Origin: an uncultured Parafilimonas sp.
GTDB taxonomy: Bacteria > Bacteroidota > Bacteroidia > Chitinophagales > Chitinophagaceae
NCBI GenBank assembly: GCA_903882935.1
Contig: CAIRZB010000044.1
Span: 1-48,225 of the forward strand
Direction: 5' to 3'
DNA: 48,225 bases
In this document: positions 38,611-48,212 of the stretch, in pieces
Layout: each line of letters opens with the position of its first letter
Position numbering within the stretch: position 1 is the first letter of the stretch
Translations under genes and position numbers: made by a program
Notes under the pieces: generated by a model
Seen by the model: only the letters and a program-made list of their open reading frames with translations
Told to the model about the DNA's origin: nothing
Database searches by the model: none

Positions 38611-38967
38611 TTAGTATTTTTTTACTGTGTATCTAAAAACGCCAGCACCAGTGTTCGTTAGAAACAGGCTGTCGCTATTAGCGCGTTTGAAAACAGAATC
38701 ACCAATTTTGCCAATATGTTCCAACCATGGTTCGTTATCTGTGGGTACTGGTATAATACTAAAGTCAACGCCGTTTACACGCAGCATCACATCTTCCCTG
38801 TTACGGTAAATAGTATCAATTTTACCATTGATGCTGGCTTTATAAAAAATCGTATCGTTGGCTATCCGCGAAAACACCATAAAAACAATAAAAGCAACCA
38901 ATGGCAGCAGGAAGATGGTTTTCTTTCTGGCAGTATTTCGCTTTGGTATCAAAGATTTTTTTTTCAT
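38611..38967 (-). CDS. Membrane-anchored hypothetical protein, 118 residues
   Basis: A Lys/Arg-rich start (MKKKSLIPKRNTARKK) and one transmembrane helix (TIFLLPLVAFIVFMVFSRI) are followed by an external beta-rich domain (YKASINGKIDTIYRNREDVMLRVNGVDFSIIP). The domain is unrecognised. Convergent with the secreted protein upstream and oriented with the FtsX permease, from which it is separated by 89 bp. Confidence 0.65.
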   Translation of the reverse strand: MKKKSLIPKRNTARKKTIFLLPLVAFIVFMVFSRIANDTIFYKASINGKIDTIYRNREDVMLRVNGVDFSIIPVPTDNEPWLEHIGKIGDSVFKRANSDSLFLTNTGAGVFRYTVKKY

Positions 38968-39056
38968 AATATAGTTTTGGGTACTCCTCCCCTACCCGCT
39001 TGTCTTCATTCAAAAAAATCCCCCCAAATCCACTCTCCTATTAATACAATAAACCC

Positions 39057-41483
39057 TCACTCAATCCTCAAACTCTTCACCGGGTTGCTCATAGCGGTTT
39101 TAAATGCAATAGCACTTACCGTGGCGATGGTAATGATTAACGTAATAATGCCGGCCGATGCAAACACCCACCAGCTTACCGTGGTACGGTAGGTAAAGTT
39201 TTGCAGCCATTGCTGCATGGCATACCAAGCCACAGGCATGGCCAGCAAAAACGCCACCGCTATGCAGCGCATAAAATCGAGGTTCAACAGCCGCAAAATT
39301 TGCAAGATGCCCGCGCCGGTTATTTTGCGGATGGCAATCTCCTTACTGCGCTTGATGAGCATAAAACTGGAAAGACCAACTATACCCAGGCACACAATAA
39401 CCAACGCCAGCCAGGTAAACGCCGTGATTATAAAACCATATTTAATATCATCCCGGTACTGGCTGTTAAAATAATCATCCAGAAAAAAAGCATCGAAGGA
39501 CGAGTCGGGGAAAGTGGCCTTGAATTGCCTTTCCGTTTCGGCCATTATATTTTGCGCGGCGGTTCCCTGTAACTTTACCGAAACAAACTGCATGTTACAG
39601 GCCCCCCAAGGGTTGTTCATCATTAGGATAATGGGCCGGAAACCTTCCCGCAGCGACAGTTGGTGAAAATCCTTCACCACCCCTACCACGGGGAATTTTT
39701 TGCCAGCCTGGCCTTCAAAATTAACCGCGCCGTTAATGGCATCTTCGGCGTTTTTAAAGCCAAACAATTGCATGGCATTTTCGGTAAGTATCACAGAGGT
39801 TTCTTTATCGGCGGGTGAGCTGCGCGAAAAATTGCGGCCTTTCAGCAAGGTTAGTTTATAAGACGGTACAAAGTCGTAATCAACCCGCACCATATCGCAA
39901 AGGCGTGTTGTTTTTAAAGCATCATTGTCGCGGGTATTGCTCATAACAAAAGGCGCGCTGCGGCCGGGTACGGTGCTGCTGGCAGTTACCGATTGTACGC
40001 CGTTAACAGCCCTAAGGGTTTGCAGCAAGGTTTCTAACCTGGCATCGTAATTATCGGCCTTGGCGGGCGTTTTAAACACCAGCGTTTGGTCAACACCAAT
40101 GCCTAAGTCAACACTGCGCATATAGCTTAACTGCTGGTGTACGGTGGCAGTAGTAACAATTAACACCATGGCCGCAAAAAACTGGAACACAATTAATGCC
40201 AGCTTGGGCAGTTTGCCAAAGCCACCACTAAAAGCGAGTTTGTTTTTTAGCACGGCTCCGGTGTCAACACCCCGCAGCACCAAAAACGGCATAACAGTGG
40301 TAATGGCCACACCGGTAACAAACGTAAAGCCTATCAATTGCCAAACAAACAGCCGTTGCCAAAAATGGTAAAACAAAGTGTCTGCAGAGAGGTTCTCCAG
40401 CAGCGGCATAAACGCCAGTAAAAACAGAAAAAACAGGCACAACGCAAAAAAGTTGATGAGTAACGACTCTACCAAAAAATGCATGAAAATATGCTTGTTG
40501 GCAGCACCTGCAATTTTACGTACGCTAATTTCACCGGCCCGCTCCATGGCCTTTGAAACAAGGGTATTGATGAAGTTTACCCAGCCTACTATGAGTATTA
40601 TCCAAGCAATAATGCTGATGAAACCGATTGTTTTACGGCTGCCCTTGGCCTCTCGCTCATAAGGTTTAAACGCATTGAGGTGTATGGTACGCAGTGGTAT
40701 TAGGTTTACGCCCCAAACCTTGTCTTTCAACGCCGGTTCGCTTTTGTATTTTTCTGCCAATTGGGGAAATTTCCGCTCCACGGATGCCGCATCGGCGGGG
40801 CTGTTAACTTTTACATAGGTGTAGGCCTCGTGCATGTACCAAGTGTCGCGCTGCCATTGCTGGGTGGAGCTGTACGACACCATCATCTCTAAATGGATAT
40901 GCGACTGCGCGGAAAAATCCTCGAATATGCCGGTTACCATGCAATGGTAAGCAGACAGCTGTGTGGTAATATCGAGAAATTTGCCGATGGGGCTTTCAGT
41001 GCCAAAATATTTTTTGGCCGCGCTGGCAGAAAGCACCACCACATTGGGTTCTTTCAACATGGTATGTGCATCACCCGTGATAATCTTGTAATTAAAAAAC
41101 GAGAAGAAATTGGAATCGGCAAAAACCACCCTTGGTTCGCGGTGTATGATGTTTTTGTACCGCACCATGCGCTCGCAGTCGTAATTGTTAATGCGGGTTA
41201 CCTCTTTTATTTCCGGGAATTCTTTTTTCATGGCAGGGCCATAGCCAAAGGAACTGGTAACCCAGGAGTCCGTTACAACCCCGGCTTTTTCAAAATAAGC
41301 CTCCACCCGGTAAATACTGTCAGCGTCTCTATTAAAAGCATCATAGTTGTTTTCAATATTGGCATAGTTTGCCAATATAACAAATGCCCCTGTACCAATA
41401 GTAAGCCCCACCACGCTTACAAGAGTGAAACGCCAGCTTTTCTTCAAGTTGCGGAGGGCAGCTTTTAGGTAGTTGTTGAACAT
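39057..41483 (-). CDS. MacB/FtsX-type ABC transporter permease
   Basis: Inner-membrane permease of 808 residues, the same duplicated MacB_PCD/FtsX layout as the gene at 15.1 kb but divergent in sequence. It starts MFNNYLKAALRNLKKSWRF with the first helix VSVVGLTIGTGAFVIL. The end of the first half (SKAMERAGEISVRKIAGA) and of the second (LIKRSKEIAIRKITGA) carry the two matching FtsX signatures. It ends VKSLRIE. No ATPase is adjacent. The role in peptide or lipid export is inferred from the family. Confidence 0.91.
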   Translation of the reverse strand: MFNNYLKAALRNLKKSWRFTLVSVVGLTIGTGAFVILANYANIENNYDAFNRDADSIYRVEAYFEKAGVVTDSWVTSSFGYGPAMKKEFPEIKEVTRINNYDCERMVRYKNIIHREPRVVFADSNFFSFFNYKIITGDAHTMLKEPNVVVLSASAAKKYFGTESPIGKFLDITTQLSAYHCMVTGIFEDFSAQSHIHLEMMVSYSSTQQWQRDTWYMHEAYTYVKVNSPADAASVERKFPQLAEKYKSEPALKDKVWGVNLIPLRTIHLNAFKPYEREAKGSRKTIGFISIIAWIILIVGWVNFINTLVSKAMERAGEISVRKIAGAANKHIFMHFLVESLLINFFALCLFFLFLLAFMPLLENLSADTLFYHFWQRLFVWQLIGFTFVTGVAITTVMPFLVLRGVDTGAVLKNKLAFSGGFGKLPKLALIVFQFFAAMVLIVTTATVHQQLSYMRSVDLGIGVDQTLVFKTPAKADNYDARLETLLQTLRAVNGVQSVTASSTVPGRSAPFVMSNTRDNDALKTTRLCDMVRVDYDFVPSYKLTLLKGRNFSRSSPADKETSVILTENAMQLFGFKNAEDAINGAVNFEGQAGKKFPVVGVVKDFHQLSLREGFRPIILMMNNPWGACNMQFVSVKLQGTAAQNIMAETERQFKATFPDSSFDAFFLDDYFNSQYRDDIKYGFIITAFTWLALVIVCLGIVGLSSFMLIKRSKEIAIRKITGAGILQILRLLNLDFMRCIAVAFLLAMPVAWYAMQQWLQNFTYRTTVSWWVFASAGIITLIITIATVSAIAFKTAMSNPVKSLRIE

Positions 41484-41802
41484 ACGGTATCGGATTCGTT
41501 GTTGATGTCGGTGAATATAATTAGTGATCCAGAAAATGATTTTTAAAGATACAGGAAATGGGTTTTATGATTGAAAAAACAACCGGCAATGACTGGTTAA
41601 CTGTAGAAGCCCACCATGCAATCCTAAAGAAAAGTATACCATGTACTACCGACTGTTATAGAATTAGCACTTTTGCGAAGGCTTCACTATTAAATTTACA
41701 AAAGCCCGGATATCCATTAAGCTACAGTAAATATTTTGTGATCCCTTTTTATCTTTGTAAAAGTTCTGTCGGCAATTTGTAATTTTGGGGAAATAACGCG
41801 TA
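41484..41802. other. Intergenic region upstream of the broken protease
   Basis: A 319-bp gap. A plus-strand ORF at 41558-41782 (74 codons) shows no recognisable domain and is not adopted. TATCTTTG at 41750-41757 is an exact TAnnTTTG box and would give the protease a leader of about 40 nt. Confidence 0.35.
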
Positions 41803-42222
41803 ATGGGACTCATTTATGCAGAGATAGAATTGATAAACGGGGATGACCTTGCCTTAGTGCGCCGAAATATTATTGATAAAGACGAAGTAAAACACATGTG
41901 GGTTACCGCGCTCGTTGACACCGGTGCCCATATGTAGTGCATAAATGAAAATATACAAGAGCAGTTGCAGTTGCCCATTTTAGAAAAAAGAAAAGGGCAG
42001 ATGGCTGACGGAAGCCTTAGGGCGTATGACGTTGTTGGCCCTATAGAGCTGAAATTTAAAAACCGGCGCACAGTGTGTAATGCAATGGTGTTGCCCGGCG
42101 ATAACGAAGTGTTACTGGGTGCTATTCCCCTTGAAGACATGGATGTACTTATCCATCCTCAGAGGCAGGAACTCATCGTAAATCCCGACCATCCATATTT
42201 TGCACAGATGAAACTGAAATAG
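41803..42222 (+). pseudogene. Retropepsin-like (clan AA) aspartic protease, in-frame TAG
   Basis: One frame of 140 codons from an ATG at 41803 to TAG at 42220-42222. It has the retropepsin-like active site Asp39-Thr-Gly in ALVDTGAH, and downstream VLPGDNEVLLGAIPLEDMDV, the second conserved block of this short Bacteroidetes/cyanobacterial family. Codon 45 (41935-41937) is TAG, six residues after the catalytic Asp. In related proteins this position is hydrophobic, so a Leu TTG-to-TAG change is a reasonable explanation. The 95 codons after it remain open and family-like, so the break is recent, or the base is an error. These proteins work as dimers; a 44-residue product would be inactive. Confidence 0.8.
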
Positions 42223-42238
42223 GGCCAAAAAACATAGT

Positions 42239-42436
42239 TTACTTAAAATACGACTGCGGTATAGTCTTCCACATGTCATGTGCGAGGTGGCCAACCAGCA
42301 GTTCATACACCAAATACACCGGCCAAAATATCCAATGGATTACCAGCAACACAATTGAATGGTTGTAGTACCAGCTTATCATTAACGTGTAAAGCCCCAA
42401 CACAGCGTAAAGAATACCGGAATCCCTGTTTCTCAT
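42239..42436 (-). CDS. Small membrane protein, 65 residues
   Basis: Begins MRNRDSGILYAVLGLYTLMI and has two hydrophobic segments (LYAVLGLYTLMISWYY and IVLLVIHWIFWPVYLVYELLVG), with a charged end (HLAHDMWKTIPQSYFK). The pattern is that of a conserved small inner-membrane protein. Family unknown. Placed between the broken protease and the SDR gene. Confidence 0.6.
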   Translation of the reverse strand: MRNRDSGILYAVLGLYTLMISWYYNHSIVLLVIHWIFWPVYLVYELLVGHLAHDMWKTIPQSYFK

Positions 42437-42580
42437 GGTGCGTAGTATTGTTTCGGTTGGTAAGGCAATAAGTGTGCCGCAGTGTTAAGTCCGTAAACCT
42501 TTGCCTTTCAATATCATTAAAGAAAAAGGCATCTACGTTGTGTACGTAAATGCCTTGCGTAAAGTAATTATCAAAATATG

Positions 42581-43396
42581 CTAGCCATGTGCCGCCTCCG
42601 ATAAATTGCTCCATTGTTCCCATTCAGCCAGGCGGCCTGCATACACCTGTTTAGCCCAAGGCAGTGCTGTTTTGCCAAAAAATATGCGCAGCGGCGGGTT
42701 TTGCGCATCTACCAATGTTAAAATTGCATCTGCCGTAGCATCAGGGTTGCCGTTGGGCATGGCTTTAAACTGCTCGTACACCACGGCCTTCAAACCATCG
42801 TAGGCTGCAATAGGCGCACTTGTTACACCCGAGGCACCCGAAAAATCTGTTGCATAAGCAATAGGCTCAATCAAAGTGGTATTAATACCAAAGCCTTTTA
42901 CTTCAGCCGCAAGGCTTTCGGTAATGCCTTCAACAGCCCATTTAGTAGCGTTGTATAGGCCCAAAAGGGGTACGGTGGCAATGCCTAATACACTTGATAC
43001 CTGTATAATATGCCCATGCCCCTGGCTGCGCAGTATGGGTATAGCTGCCTGGGTAACCCACAAGGTGCCAAATACGTTGGTTTCAAACTGGTTACGGGCT
43101 TCCTGCTCACTGGCCTCCTCTATAGTGCCAAACAAACCATAACCGGCATTGTTAATCACCACATCAAGCTTGCCAAAGTGTTGCTTTGCCTGGTTTACCA
43201 CCTCAAAAACCTGTGCCCTGTTGGTTATATCCAGTGTAAGGGGTAGTATTGAACTGCCGTATACAGCGGTTAAATCTTGTAAAGCGTCAATATTTCTGGC
43301 AGTGGCAATTACATTATCCCCTCTTTTTAAAAAAGCTTCTGCCCAAATTTTACCAAACCCGCGTGAAGCCCCTGTAATTAAAATAGTCTTGCTCAT
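42581..43396 (-). CDS. Short-chain dehydrogenase/reductase (SDR)
   Basis: A 271-residue NAD(P)H-dependent oxidoreductase. The Rossmann motif is TGASRGFG (TGxxxGxG), followed by the NAG motif INNAGYGLFG, and the catalytic Ser and YxxxK in VSSVLGIATVP and LYNATKWAVEG. The basic residue pattern NVIATARNIDAL suggests NADP. Divergent from hxlR with two palindromic operators between them, so it is probably the direct target of that regulator, as in many HxlR/SDR pairs. The substrate is not predictable. Confidence 0.93.
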   Translation of the reverse strand: MSKTILITGASRGFGKIWAEAFLKRGDNVIATARNIDALQDLTAVYGSSILPLTLDITNRAQVFEVVNQAKQHFGKLDVVINNAGYGLFGTIEEASEQEARNQFETNVFGTLWVTQAAIPILRSQGHGHIIQVSSVLGIATVPLLGLYNATKWAVEGITESLAAEVKGFGINTTLIEPIAYATDFSGASGVTSAPIAAYDGLKAVVYEQFKAMPNGNPDATADAILTLVDAQNPPLRIFFGKTALPWAKQVYAGRLAEWEQWSNLSEAAHG

Positions 43397-43428
43397 TGTT
43401 TAATGTTTAAATTTATTTGTAAATTTGC

Positions 43429-43444
43429 TTGCATTTTGCAAGTG
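43429..43444. promoter_or_regulatory. HxlR-type operator, proximal to SDR
   Basis: CTTGCATTTTGCAAGT: a palindrome CTTGC-N5-GCAAG. Together with the copy at 43465 it lies in the 101-bp gap between the divergent SDR and hxlR genes. A TAnnTTTG box on the minus strand (TATATTTG, 43453 to 43446) is next to it, so binding would affect SDR transcription. Confidence 0.7.
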
Positions 43445-43464
43445 CAAATATATACATACATTTA

Positions 43465-43481
43465 CTTGCAAAATGCAAGTA
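43465..43481. promoter_or_regulatory. HxlR-type operator, proximal to hxlR
   Basis: ACTTGCAAAATGCAAGT: ACTTGC-N5-GCAAGT, the reverse complement of the site at 43429 over 16 bp. The centres are 36 bp apart (about 3.5 helical turns). It ends 16 bp before the hxlR ATG. Confidence 0.72.
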
Positions 43482-43497
43482 AATTAAAATATTTTTT

Positions 43498-43905
43498 ATG
43501 GCAGTGGTAAAACAGCGGTCTGCATGCCCCATAAGCAACTCGTTAGAAGCCTGGGGCGACAAATGGTCGTTATTGATTATCAGGGATTTAATGTTTGCTA
43601 AACAGCTTACCTACGGCGATTTTTTAAAAGCGCCGGAAAAAATTGCCACCAATATTTTGGCAGCCCGCCTACAGGCACTGGAAGAAAACAGCATTATTAC
43701 CAAAACAGTGCACCCCGAAAGCCGGGCAAAATTTTTATACCAGCTAACCCAAAAAGGCATAGACTTATACCCCCTTATGGTTGAAATAAATTTATGGGCC
43801 GAAAAATACTACCCCATACCCGAAGAAAGAAAGCCACTGCTTGCACTGATACATAAAGACAAGGAGGCTTTTATAAAAAAGAGTATCGAAGCATTAACGA
43901 AGTAG
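43498..43905 (+). CDS. HxlR-family transcriptional regulator
   Basis: A 135-residue winged-helix regulator. It has the family's N-terminal Cys10 in SACPISNSLEAWGDKWSLLIIRDLMF, the recognition helix region FLKAPEKIATNILAARLQALEENSIITK and the wing (HPESRAKFLYQLTQKGIDLYP). In HypR/YodB-type members the corresponding Cys senses disulfide, quinone or aldehyde stress, so that role is plausible here but inferred. Divergent from the SDR gene with two palindromic sites in between. The ATG at 43498 is the natural start. Confidence 0.95.
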   Translation: MAVVKQRSACPISNSLEAWGDKWSLLIIRDLMFAKQLTYGDFLKAPEKIATNILAARLQALEENSIITKTVHPESRAKFLYQLTQKGIDLYPLMVEINLWAEKYYPIPEERKPLLALIHKDKEAFIKKSIEALTK

Positions 43906-44078
43906 CTGCAAAACCCTGAAATACCGGCGGCGAATACTTTTACACAAAGCGGTGTTCTTCGTAAGGCTTAAAGTGGATGTAAAAAATTATTTACTTGAGA
44001 TTTATTAGGCTTTATTACTTTACCGGAAAATATTTTTTACAGCTTGTTTTTGCAGAGGCATAAAGAATTGCGCATTGG

Positions 44079-44651
44079 CTATGGCTTACTTATACCCAAA
44101 TTTTCATTTTTGTACAAGTCTGCATTTGCAATGATGGTTGCTACAAAAGCCGCAATGCTTTTACGCGATATGGCAGAGCCAGTTTCGGGCTGGCCTTTGC
44201 GGGTAATTGCGTAGTTAACTTCATTAGCGCTTGTAAACCAATCTGGCCGTAAAATGGTGTACTCCAAACCAGATGCTTCAATTACATCTGCCAGTTTTCT
44301 GTACGGTATTAACACCGGTTTTAAAGGCAGCCCGTAAATACCTATTGAGCTAATGGCAATAATTCTTTTAACGCCTGTTTCGTGCATGGCAGTTACAATA
44401 TTTTTTGCCATTGGTTCCAGGTTACCTGCAAGGTTTACGTACAAAACATCGTGGCCGCTAATGGCATTTTTAACATCGTTAAAATGCATTGCATCACCTT
44501 GAACAACCGTGCAGCCTTGTGCTGTGTTTTGTAACAGCCGGTTTTTGTTTCGGGCAAATAATGTTAGTTGCACATCAGGTAACTGTTTAAGCGCTTCAAT
44601 TACATATTGGGCAAGGCTTCCTGTGGCACCTATGATGATTACTTTTTTCAT
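44079..44651 (-). CDS. NAD(P)-binding NmrA-like (atypical SDR) protein
   Basis: A 190-residue protein with the dinucleotide motif IIGATGSLAQYVIEAL (GxxGxxG) and the atypical SDR pattern VLYVNLAGNLEPMAKNIVTAM, RIIAISSIGIYG and YRKLADVIEASGLEYTILRPDWF. It lacks the classical YxxxK and is close to NAD(P)H-binding redox sensors or reductases. It lies 33 bp downstream of the aldo/keto reductase gene on the same strand, so the two form an operon. Confidence 0.88.
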   Translation of the reverse strand: MKKVIIIGATGSLAQYVIEALKQLPDVQLTLFARNKNRLLQNTAQGCTVVQGDAMHFNDVKNAISGHDVLYVNLAGNLEPMAKNIVTAMHETGVKRIIAISSIGIYGLPLKPVLIPYRKLADVIEASGLEYTILRPDWFTSANEVNYAITRKGQPETGSAISRKSIAAFVATIIANADLYKNENLGISKP

Positions 44652-44684
44652 TAATAATGTGGGTGGTGTTTTAAGTAAAAGTTT

Positions 44685-45812
<1,128 letters not shown>

Positions 45813-45911
45813 GATGATGTTCGCTATGTATGAAAGATTTTTCGAGTATTGTTTATTACTTTTACAGATGGCTAAACAACAGTTGTAAAACACCTGCACA
45901 AAAGCCTTACG

Positions 45912-45927
45912 GTTGTTGCAAAACAAC
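45912..45927. promoter_or_regulatory. Palindrome upstream of the aldo/keto reductase
   Basis: GTTGTT-GCAA-AACAAC, a perfect 6-4-6 palindrome about 100 bp before the ATG at 45812. It is a possible regulator site, but no second copy or regulator gene points to it. Confidence 0.3.
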
Positions 45928-46033
45928 TTGCTTATGCTGAACAGTGTTGCCGAACGCAAAAGTGAGTGACACAACAGGCGATGCCACCTGCACTACAGCC
46001 CACAAACAAAAGCCTTATGCCACGCAGCACTTA

Positions 46034-46879
46034 CTACTGCTCTTTAGGGGCAAGGTCGCCATACCACCAGGCGGCGGTAACGCCGCCATCCATCAAAATA
46101 TCGCTGCCGGTAATAAAGGCGCCATCTGGCCCCATCAGCAAGGCCCCTACGTTGCCTACCTCATCGGGGGTGCCAGCCCTGCCTGCGGGGCTTATCTCAA
46201 TCATACGGCGGTAACCATCGCCACGCGGCCCGGCCAGCTCGTCCTTTGCCAGCGGGGTTATAATTATACCGGGGCTAATGGTGTTTACCCTTGCGCCGCG
46301 TTTGCCCCAACGTACTGCCTCGGCCTTTACCCGTAACGAATTGCCCCGTTTTGATAACTGGTAAGCGTGCAGCGAATCTTTTACATTGCTTAGCTGCAGC
46401 AGGGGTAACGATAACAGTTCATCAGCAGGGGTGGTGGCAAGCGCTTTATCTTCTGCGGCGGTTAGCGCATGCAAACGGTGGCCCGATTGCGATGCGATTA
46501 CCACTGCGGAGCCGCCCTGCTCAATTACATGGCCAAACTCCTCCAGCACGAGGGCGGTGCCATATAAGTCTACCATTAGTATGGTGGCGGGGGATGCCTG
46601 CGTTGGCGATACGCCTGCCGCATGTATAAGGCCCGTTATGCTGCCTATAGCGGCGGCGGTTTGCACCAGGGCCTGCACCGATGGGCGGGACGATACATCT
46701 ACCGTGGTGGTGCTTACTTTAAAGCCTGCCTCGCTAAGCACTTTTGCAGCGGCAACGCTGCTTTCGGGCCTAAGGTCGGCAAGCAATACATGTTTACCGG
46801 CGCTTACCCGCCGGGCTATGGCCTGGCCTATTGAGCCTGCCCCTATTACTACAATTACGTTTGTGGCTTTATTAATCAT
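46034..46879 (-). CDS. Short-chain dehydrogenase/reductase (SDR)
   Basis: A 281-residue oxidoreductase. The cofactor motif GAGSIGQAIARRV is followed by LADLRPESS, with Asp suggesting NAD; the catalytic Ser is in VIASQSGHRLHA and YxxxK in AYQLSKRGN. The C-terminus has RVNTISPGIIITPL and GAFITGSDILMDGGVTAAWW, as in classical SDRs. The sequence 45 residues before YxxxK is enriched in Leu and Ala. The IS4 element begins 25 bp upstream of its start, so its native promoter may have been cut off. Substrate unknown. Confidence 0.93.
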   Translation of the reverse strand: MINKATNVIVVIGAGSIGQAIARRVSAGKHVLLADLRPESSVAAAKVLSEAGFKVSTTTVDVSSRPSVQALVQTAAAIGSITGLIHAAGVSPTQASPATILMVDLYGTALVLEEFGHVIEQGGSAVVIASQSGHRLHALTAAEDKALATTPADELLSLPLLQLSNVKDSLHAYQLSKRGNSLRVKAEAVRWGKRGARVNTISPGIIITPLAKDELAGPRGDGYRRMIEISPAGRAGTPDEVGNVGALLMGPDGAFITGSDILMDGGVTAAWWYGDLAPKEQ

Positions 46880-46904
46880 AAATTAGTTAATTTATACTTG
46901 TGCC

Positions 46905-46921
46905 CATTAGCATTGCGTCGT
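46905..46921 (+). repeat. IS4-family left terminal inverted repeat
   Basis: CATTAGCATTGCGTCGT, matching the right end (48209-48225) in inverted orientation at 15 of 17 positions. Confidence 0.85.
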
Positions 46922-47039
46922 TGAGAAAAATAGTTCTTTGAAAGTATTGTCAATATTGAGTTACAGCCGATTTTGAGCCTAAGACGATTTGATTTTTTGG
47001 GAGTTTTTAAAGTTGTAATTTGCTGGAAATCAGCAAATT

Positions 47040-48212
47040 GTGAATTCAGGAAAATATATCTTCTCCCAAATCATGGGTTTAGTGTCCCCAACATCGTTCC
47101 AAACCATTGTCAGCAGGCATTCTGGCGATTACAAGGTTAAGGATTTTACGTGTTGGAAGCAGTTTCTTTGTATGGCATTCGGCCAGATTACCCACCGCGA
47201 GAGTTTAAGCGATACCGTGTTGTGCTTAAAGGCAAACGCAGGTAAAATGTACCATTTGGGCATTGGTGAAATTGTCGCAACAAGCACCCTTTCGAGGGCC
47301 AATGAAACACGCCCTTACCTTATTTACCAAGACCTTGCCATGCTGCTTATCAAAGAAGCAAAACTGTTATACATTGACGACAATGATTTGGAGGTTGACC
47401 TCAAAGAAAAAGTATTTGCCATTGATGCAACCACTATCGATTTGTGCCTCTCATGTTTTTACTGGGCCACATTCCGCACTACAAAAGCAGGTATAAAACT
47501 GCACACTCAAATAGATTTAAAAACATCCATCCCTGAATTTATTTTATTTTCAACGGCTTCCGTACACGATGTGAATGTGCTTGATATTATACATTTTGAA
47601 GCCAACAGTTTTTATGTGCTGGACAAGGGATACGTAGACTACAAGCGGCTTTACAGGATTCATCTAACCGGCGCATTCTTTATAACACGGTGCAAGGATA
47701 ACATGGATTACAGGCGCTTATATTCACGGTCGGCAAATAAAGCCAATGGGATTATCTATGACCAGGTTATTATGTTGAACGGGTACTACACCATGAAATA
47801 TTATCCCGAAAAATTACGGAGGATAAAATTCATTGACCCGTCAACAGAGATGGTTTTGATTTTCTTAACCAATAACATGCATCATTCAGCAGAGGATATT
47901 GCTCAGCTTTATAAACACCGTTGGAAAATTGAATTATTCTTCAAGTGGATCAAGCAACATCTAAAAATAAAATCTTTTTGGGGCCAGTCAGAAAATGCAG
48001 TGCAGACCCAGGTGTGGATAGCGATAGCCGTATATGTTTTGGTGGCCATAGCAAAGAAGAAATTCATGCTAAAAAGCACACTTTACGAAATATTACAGAT
48101 TTTGAGCATCTCTATTTTCGAAAAAATGCCCATAAATCAACTGTTTCAGCTCACTCAATTACAATATTTCAAAGAACAGAATCATAACCAATTGAATATG
48201 TTCGACTTATGA
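47040..48212 (+). CDS. IS4-family transposase (DUF4372 + DDE)
   Basis: A 390-residue DDE transposase. The N-terminal DUF4372-like part is FSQIMGLVSPTSFQTIVSRH and CWKQFLCMAFGQITHRESLSD. The catalytic Asp residues lie in VFAIDATTIDLCL and FYVLDKGYVDYKRL. The C-terminal YREK motif is exact, with Y-2-R-3-E-6-K spacing in YKHRWKIELFFKWIK. The GTG at 47040 is the likely start; the family start is MNSGKYIFSQ. The intact frame and near-perfect ends suggest it may still be active. Confidence 0.94.
   Translation: MNSGKYIFSQIMGLVSPTSFQTIVSRHSGDYKVKDFTCWKQFLCMAFGQITHRESLSDTVLCLKANAGKMYHLGIGEIVATSTLSRANETRPYLIYQDLAMLLIKEAKLLYIDDNDLEVDLKEKVFAIDATTIDLCLSCFYWATFRTTKAGIKLHTQIDLKTSIPEFILFSTASVHDVNVLDIIHFEANSFYVLDKGYVDYKRLYRIHLTGAFFITRCKDNMDYRRLYSRSANKANGIIYDQVIMLNGYYTMKYYPEKLRRIKFIDPSTEMVLIFLTNNMHHSAEDIAQLYKHRWKIELFFKWIKQHLKIKSFWGQSENAVQTQVWIAIAVYVLVAIAKKKFMLKSTLYEILQILSISIFEKMPINQLFQLTQLQYFKEQNHNQLNMFDL

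Noticed and set aside
41558-41782. A 74-codon plus-strand ORF before the protease, possible partner gene
   Set aside because: No recognisable domain, no signal, and the protease's own -7 box lies inside its 3' part.
8409-41937. Genome-wide recoding of TAG as a sense codon
   Set aside because: Several intact genes end in TAG with noncoding sequence after it (LytTR regulator, kinase, amidohydrolase, TonB receptor).
46386-46886. A 166-codon plus-strand ORF opposite the second SDR
   Set aside because: Antisense to a clear SDR and low-complexity in composition.
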